The translations under genes and the position numbers were made by a program. A stretch of DNA of 64,000 bases. Source: Nipponacmea schrenckii (lineage: Eukaryota > Mollusca > Gastropoda > Lottiidae). The notes beneath the pieces were generated by a model. The model was not told where the DNA came from. It saw nothing but the letters and a program-made list of their open reading frames with translations, and ran no database searches. Positions 58,870 through 64,000 of this stretch are shown piece after piece (the first letter of the stretch is position 1; each line of letters starts with the position of its first letter). The stretch lies in NCBI GenBank assembly GCA_030562195.1, contig JAUJPP010000005.1, positions 12,148,826 to 12,212,825 of the forward strand. The letters are read 5' to 3'.

Positions 58870-59640
58870 CAACCAAAGGAATACGTATGGCGAATCGAGA
58901 AAATCGACTTCAAAGTTTGGCTGCTTCCTCTACTTACAATATTTATATCAATTTAATCATTTTAGTAAATTAGCTATTATAGAATATAAGGAATGTGTTG
59001 CAACAATAATTATTTTCTAATTTTTAATCAGTTCAGAAATATAGCAGACACTGCGTTTCTGTATTGTATTGCAAGAGAGCGATATGATCTAATCACATGA
59101 GTGAATCGCAGTAACTGAATATTTGAACGCGTAATTTTGCCTCAAATTCCCAGTTAGACCGAATAAGACAAGGATTTAATACTAATACTTTACCTTGATA
59201 ATATAACTGATGTATTAATAAGGGTTATTAAGGATTTATAAGAATGAAAATATGTCAAATCAATGGAAATTTTTCAATAAATCAATTTGTAAGTTGTAGG
59301 CGATGTTGTAGAAATTTGACCATAACTTATCTTAATAAGGCTACACTCCAGGGATGATACAAGAAAAATTGACAAATTCAGATACAAAATTACAGTTTAA
59401 TTGCTTCATAATTTTTCAAACAAAAGTTTAGAAGAAGTCCATAGGACTTTTAAATTTTTATAACTCATGATTAAAATCGTCAAAATTGTATTTCCAGTAT
59501 TTTTGTCAGATGATTACCAGCTTTTCTTACTTTGATCTGTGATTGGAACTGTAGCCAATTTAAAAAGTGGTTGTATCCAAAAATTTCATTAAGTTTTCAC
59601 TTTTGATTTTCTTGGACAAGATTCTCTAATAATATCATAA
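58870..59640. other. Expected 5' region of ankyrin/RING copy 1; no exon recognised
   Basis: AT-rich. I found no minus-strand exon with a donor in the right phase and a recognisable domain. The gene may start in a repeat further upstream, or this copy may have lost its 5' end in the duplication. Confidence 0.4.
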
Positions 59641-59659
59641 GGCCTCTTTACCTTTTTTG

Positions 59660-59885
59660 ACAACATTTGGTCGTATATTGTCGTCACCCCCATCCCTCCG
59701 TCCACAATTGCTTGTGAACGCGATAGAGACAACAGTTTTCATCGGATTTGAATGAAATTGCTGTGATCATTTATATAGATGAGATCAATTTGTCAAAATT
59801 GACTTGTGATCGCGATAGATGAGATCAATTTGTCAAAATTGACTTGTGATCGCGATAGAGATCACAATTTTTATTGGATTTGAAT
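59660..59885. repeat. Dispersed repeat with internal 40-bp duplication
   Basis: GATGAGATCAATTTGTCAAA followed by ATTGACTTGTGATCGCGATA occurs twice in tandem (59,776 and 59,816). The CCATCCCTCCGTCCACAATT start at 59,690 resembles a repeat common in mollusc genomes, from memory and unchecked. Confidence 0.6.
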
Positions 59886-59899
59886 AAAATTTGGTTAGA

Positions 59900-60035
59900 G
59901 GGGGGGAAACTACTATCTCGTAGTTCCGGGAAAGCACGGGCCTAGGAATCAGACCTAATTTTTATTTCCTCGCACCGATCGGGATTCGAACCCACGGCAC
60001 CTAGTCGCCTAGCAGACGACAGTCCAACTATATAC
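59900..60035 (-). repeat. tRNA-derived SINE-like element
   Basis: On the minus strand: AGTTGGACTGTCGTCTGCTA, then GGTTCGAATCC (B-box, 59,992-59,982), then a tRNA-unrelated part CCGTGCTTTCCCGGAACTAC. The A-box is degenerate. The head is shared with the 48-bp array at 4,668-5,052 and the fragment near 18,309. Confidence 0.7.
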
Positions 60036-60345
60036 CTATACTATATACTAGGTACCTATATTTTCATTCTGTTAACATTGTGGTCGGATAGTAAACTTAT
60101 ATCAAACTAGAGTTGATATTTCTCATTTATTATCAGTTTTTAACTAAACATTGTAAATAACAAAAACAAATAAAATAATGCACACTTAGTTAGTTAGTTA
60201 GTTAGTCCTAACATTGGACAGTAAGTGAACAGTTTTTATGTTATTTTGGGCAGTTAGTGAACAGTTTTAACTTGATATTTGACAGTCAGTGAACAGTTCT
60301 TACACAATGTTGTCATTTAGTGTTGACGTCATAATGTATATAAGT

Positions 60346-60541
60346 GAGCATAGAAGTGATATCAAACATCAAAGGGATAAACCAATAATGCGCCACTTTA
60401 AAAACCACGCAGAGAGTGATTTAACAGCATCTGTCCTATCTCGAACAGCAAACGAAAGTAAATAGGCTAATCATAGAAGAACAGTGGATAAAGAAACTCG
60501 AATCTCGAACACCAAACGGATGCAGTGTGAAAATAAATTAA
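60346..60541 (+). pseudogene. Penelope-like element endonuclease end (remnant)
   Basis: Reads EHRSDIKHQRDKPIMRHFKN and, after a frame change, EQWIKKLESRTPNGCSV then stop. These match the end of the GIY-YIG endonuclease of Penelope-like elements (RSDI, HF, E-WI-L-TP-G). The catalytic GIY and YIG parts are not present, so it is a short fragment. Confidence 0.75.
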
Positions 60542-61040
60542 CACCAAGGATAATCTATGAAAATTAAATCAAATCAAACTTTAATATGACGTCAACCCTA
60601 AATGACTCCGTATGACGTTACAAAATTTGTTTTGCAGCAACGATTGAAACTTTAATTTAATTTAATATTGAAACATTTTCTTTTATTCTGACTGTTTTTG
60701 TTCCAAGTAGTTCTATTTCCGCTTGAAAAAGGCCATGGGGCCGAAAATTTGTAGTTCGAAGGAGTTTTTTCAAAATTCAAAAATAATTTTATAACATATA
60801 GATATGATAGAAAAGCACAATATACGAATACTAACAATCTAAAAATATTTTTTAAATGTGGCCGTGATATTAAAAAACAAAACACGACTCAATATATACA
60901 CATTAATAATAATAACGTAACATAATTTAACAATAATTTTCTCATATTCAGATAACAAACAAGAACATATATCCGGATATAAAATAGAAGGAAAACACCA
61001 TTTAAATAACATTTATGAATTTCAAACGATTAATTTTCAA
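60542..61040. other. Intergenic between the two ankyrin/RING genes
   Basis: AT-rich with no exon or array. AATAAA on the minus strand at 61,049-61,044 lies 67 bases after the stop of copy 2 and is a likely polyadenylation signal. Confidence 0.45.
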
Positions 61041-61115
61041 TCCTTTATTGCCATGAAATTGTTCATGGGACAATTCAAAGAATTTCCTTTCTATCATTCA
61101 ACAATAGTATTTTTG

Positions 61116-63746
61116 CTACTGGACATGACATTCAGGGTCTTCTCTTGGACTGCCTGGAATATAGATATAATAGACTGATAATTCACCTATATCGTTGGAA
61201 TATAGATATAATAGACTAATAAATCACCTATATCGTTGGAATATAGATATAATAGACTGATAATTCACCTATATCGTTGGAATATAGATGTAATAGACTG
61301 ATAATTCACCTATATCGTTGGAATATAGATATAATAGACTGATAAATCACCTATATCGTTGGAATATAGATATACATGTTATATTGATATATCACCTGTA
61401 GATTATTAGGTTCACTGGGAATCCTTTCTACTGGCTGGTAGAACCTTTTGACATGGATCTTTCCATGATTATCCGTACCCATTTACAGCTGGAATAATGA
61501 GTTATCATAGCGATCATCAGAATTTCACATGCTGGCTGCGATTAGAATTTGTTCGATGTAACTAAACGAATGATTCTATAAAGAAACAACGCTCTAACCG
61601 ATTGTTCTACAGAACTTCAGAGACTGGTGTACTTATGGAAGATGGAAAGAGTGGAAAGGGGGGGGGGGAATCCATGTTTCAGAAAACTTACCTCCAAAAG
61701 CCACTCGTTGGGCTATGAACTGTTGACAAATTGGACATTTGTTAACTTCAAGCGCACAATTTCGACAGACACACTTGTGACCACACGGCATCAGGGTGAT
61801 AGAGGCTGTTCTTATAATACATTTTCTACACGGTAATCCTTCCCAATTAGGGACAGTTCTTGTTGATCCACTGCCAGAAGATCCATTTGATGCGCCTCCT
61901 TGACTGAAAAATGAATATTGCTTGGGATTAACAATAGTAGTGGGTTTAGTGGGTTTCGGAAAGTCTCAGACTCAAAGTATTAAAAGGCATAAAGTCTAGC
62001 TCACTGGTTGCCTTTTGATGAATTGACTGAGTTGCGCCCCTTATTTAATCATCATTTACTGTTGTTCTACAACAAACAAACCAAAACAAATGACAAGAAA
62101 CTAATCCTTGCTAGTTTGGGGTTAATATCATTAGAAGCATCAGCCGTGCTTTATCCGTTACATATCGTCTTACTTAGAAAATACCCGTTTCATGTTTTCA
62201 TCTGTACAACAATCTAAAGGCGTTTGTCCGTTCACATTCTTTAAATCTGTCCTAGCGCCCTTTTCTATCAGATATTTCGCTACCTTGATTCTGTTGTCCG
62301 TATTAGAGCTTGCTGACAGACCAACCATAGCAGCCAACTGAAACATTCAAAATGAGGTAACTTTGAAACTGAACATTATCCGCCTTTCAATAAAAACAAT
62401 ATATATATAAAATAACAAACGGAATAAATAATTTTATAACACACTTCTTTCATAACAAGGTACATGACGTTTCAACAAAATTTAAACGTGTCGTCATCAG
62501 ATGAAATTAAGAAGAGGGGGTAAACATTAGAATATATAGCCATATGTGGGAAAGGATAATCTTGTCAAAATGAACATTGTTAAATATCAAACCTACGGAC
62601 GCCTGAATACTTACCAGTGAATTGCCGCTATTACGTCCAAGACAACAGAAGTGTAGAGGGCTGTTTTTCTTTCCATCAACAGCATTGACATTGGCATCTG
62701 TAACAGATTTCAATATGGCGAAAGTCCATATAGCTAATAATCTATATTTAGTAATGAAAGTCATTTTGTACGATAGATCCCAAATCCAATTAAGATAACA
62801 AGATATCCCAACTGTCAGCTCTGATTTGAAATAAAATTATTTTGCAGAACAGTAGCAATCACCAGTATGACATATTCAACCATATTCAGTATTGAACATT
62901 TTGGATGATGGATATTTCCACCAAGTTTCTTCAAATTAGTCAAGAAATGTTCTTCTAGAGTCTATGGACGAATTTACCGACTGACATGGGTTACGGCAAT
63001 ATACACCCAACATTTCATTAGGACATTTAAAAATAAGATTACAATATCGTTTTATTATTTATTTTTTGGTCGATAATCAATGTTATCTAACATTCGTTAG
63101 AGGTTCGGATACTAAGGACTTATCAAGCTATTTCTAACAGACAGTCAAGCATCACTCTTAGCTTAATTCTTCAGATCCGTTTACTTACTTTTCTCAATTA
63201 AAAGCTGAACACATTCCAAATAACCCTCTAAAGCAGCTAACATAAGGGGTCTAACGCCATCTAGATTTTTACAGTTTACGTCTGCGTTACCCTACAATTT
63301 ATAAATAAAGTTGTCAGAATAAATGGTGATTTGCTTTCTAAAATGAAGATGTAAAGATGCACTCTGACACTCTCAGTGTTTTTAATGAATATTAAATTGA
63401 AACCTAATATGGGCGTATGAAAGCTTGGATAAGTCAGAGAAATTATATCAACCCGAAAGGCTATTTTTAGATTTTTTTTCTTCTATAAACAATATTTTAT
63501 TCCCACAGATTCCTCCACTCTAGATTTTTAGATTCTATGTTTGTTGACGTGACAATGCACTGGGTAATCGAAAAAAAAAACTAAGATTTGAATGAAATTT
63601 TGAAACTTAACGACCTAACCTTTTCAATCAGAAGTTTGGCGCAGTCTGTATGGTCGTTTACTGCTGCAATATGTAAAGCTGTAAATCCATCCGGTGTTTT
63701 TACGTTTACCAGCGACTTATCTAGATCTAATATTGTATCCACAGCA
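61116..63746 (-). CDS. Ankyrin-repeat RING protein, MIB-like E3 ligase, copy 2 (continues off window)
   Basis: Paralogue of the gene at 52,876-58,866 with the same exon order. Exons visible: 63746-63620, 63291-63189, 62697-62615, 62337-62174, 61903-61692, 61153-61116; all introns are GT-AG and phases agree. Earlier exons lie beyond the right edge. Ankyrin parts: DGFTALHIAAV, GVRPLMLAALEGYLECVQLL, NSPLHFCCLG, then KVAKYLIEKGARTDLKN. The RING reads CRKC, PCGHKCVCRNC, CPIC, and the last exon ends PECHVQ. Compared with copy 1 the linker between ankyrin and RING is shorter and Gly/Ser-rich (GGASNGSSGSGS). Both probably act as cytosolic ubiquitin ligases; substrates cannot be inferred. Confidence 0.88.
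61152..61398. repeat. 41-bp tandem repeat starting at the last 3' splice site of copy 2
   Basis: Five and a half units of GGAATATAGATATAATAGAC plus TGATAATTCACCTATATCGTT. The first unit is the 3' end of the final intron of copy 2 (minus strand ATATCTATATTCCAG); later units have CCAA in place of CCAG, so they lack the splice AG. Confidence 0.9.
61410..61615 (-). repeat. SINE-like element with CCCATTTACAGCTGG core
   Basis: Minus strand begins near 61,615 with TGTAGAACAATCGGTTAGAG, similar to a tRNA A-box region, and continues to the CCCATTTACAGCTGG core (plus strand near 61,479). Shares the core with 10,540-10,745 and 53,150-53,290. Confidence 0.5.
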
Positions 63747-64000
63747 CTTGATTGAAAACAGAAAACAGAAAAGCATATTTAAAACAGGGTTGGTTATAAT
63801 GATCAATATTTCGTAATTATTTCTAAGTGTTTGTAAGGTGAGGTGGGCGGGGAAGCATGTCTTTAAAGAATTGAGGTTGACCTTGATTTACATCAAACAC
63901 CACTCTCAAATTAATCAATGACATCTTGAGGAGAAGCTCCAGTGAAATTCCCGAATAAATAAATCTAGTAAGACATCATGATGATTTATTGAATCGTTAA
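63747..64000. other. Intron of ankyrin/RING copy 2 at window edge
   Basis: No exon recognised; the exon homologous to 55802-55654 of copy 1 must lie beyond the window. Confidence 0.5.

Noticed and set aside
59652..59742. ATG exon joined in phase to exon 58866 of ankyrin/RING copy 1
   Set aside because: Phase fits, but it lies in a dispersed repeat and encodes nothing recognisable; kept only as a remark.

Overview
The window looks like nuclear DNA from an animal, most likely a lophotrochozoan and probably a mollusc. It is AT-rich, its genes are split by many GT-AG introns, minisatellite arrays are dense, and there are remnants of LINE, Penelope-like and tRNA-derived SINE elements. The species call is inference from gene types (a GPI-anchored alkaline phosphatase, an invertebrate-type ionotropic glutamate receptor, MIB-like ankyrin/RING genes) and cannot be proven without a search.

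Layout: 1-12.4 kb is repeat-rich and holds a decayed LINE reverse transcriptase (about 1.3-3.1 kb, minus) and several tandem arrays. A complete ten-exon tissue-nonspecific-like alkaline phosphatase gene lies at 12,475-17,321 (plus; 524 residues, catalytic Ser106, C-terminal GPI signal). At 18.4-22.7 kb a segment of about 1.4 kb is present three times in tandem; each carries a family-31 glycosyltransferase gene (minus), but only the third copy is intact (345 residues). An ionotropic glutamate receptor gene on the minus strand runs from its stop at 23,394 to about 30.9-31.9 kb, with at least twelve exons. A five-exon gene for an unrecognised type II membrane protein with a short Cys-rich EGF-like segment lies at 34,846-37,970 (minus, 5' end missing). 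The stretch 38-52.8 kb is gene-poor, with tandem arrays and Penelope-like remnants. Two paralogous ankyrin-repeat/RING genes lie head-to-tail on the minus strand: copy 1 at 52,876-58,866 (5' end not found) and copy 2 from 61,116 to beyond the window edge.

I see no operon-like or pathway link between these genes. The most unusual pattern is in the repeats. Several minisatellites appear to have grown out of functional modules: a 54-bp array made of 5' splice-site copies in the first recognised intron of the receptor gene, arrays that start at 3' splice sites of the receptor and of ankyrin/RING copy 2, a 51-bp family that matches the tail of a SINE-like element, and a 48-bp array that repeats a tRNA-like A-box. 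A 53-bp minisatellite with a 10-bp palindrome occurs at four sites in both orientations. Two coding regions show single-base deletions; in the glycosyltransferase cluster these are dense enough to suggest unpolished long-read sequence.
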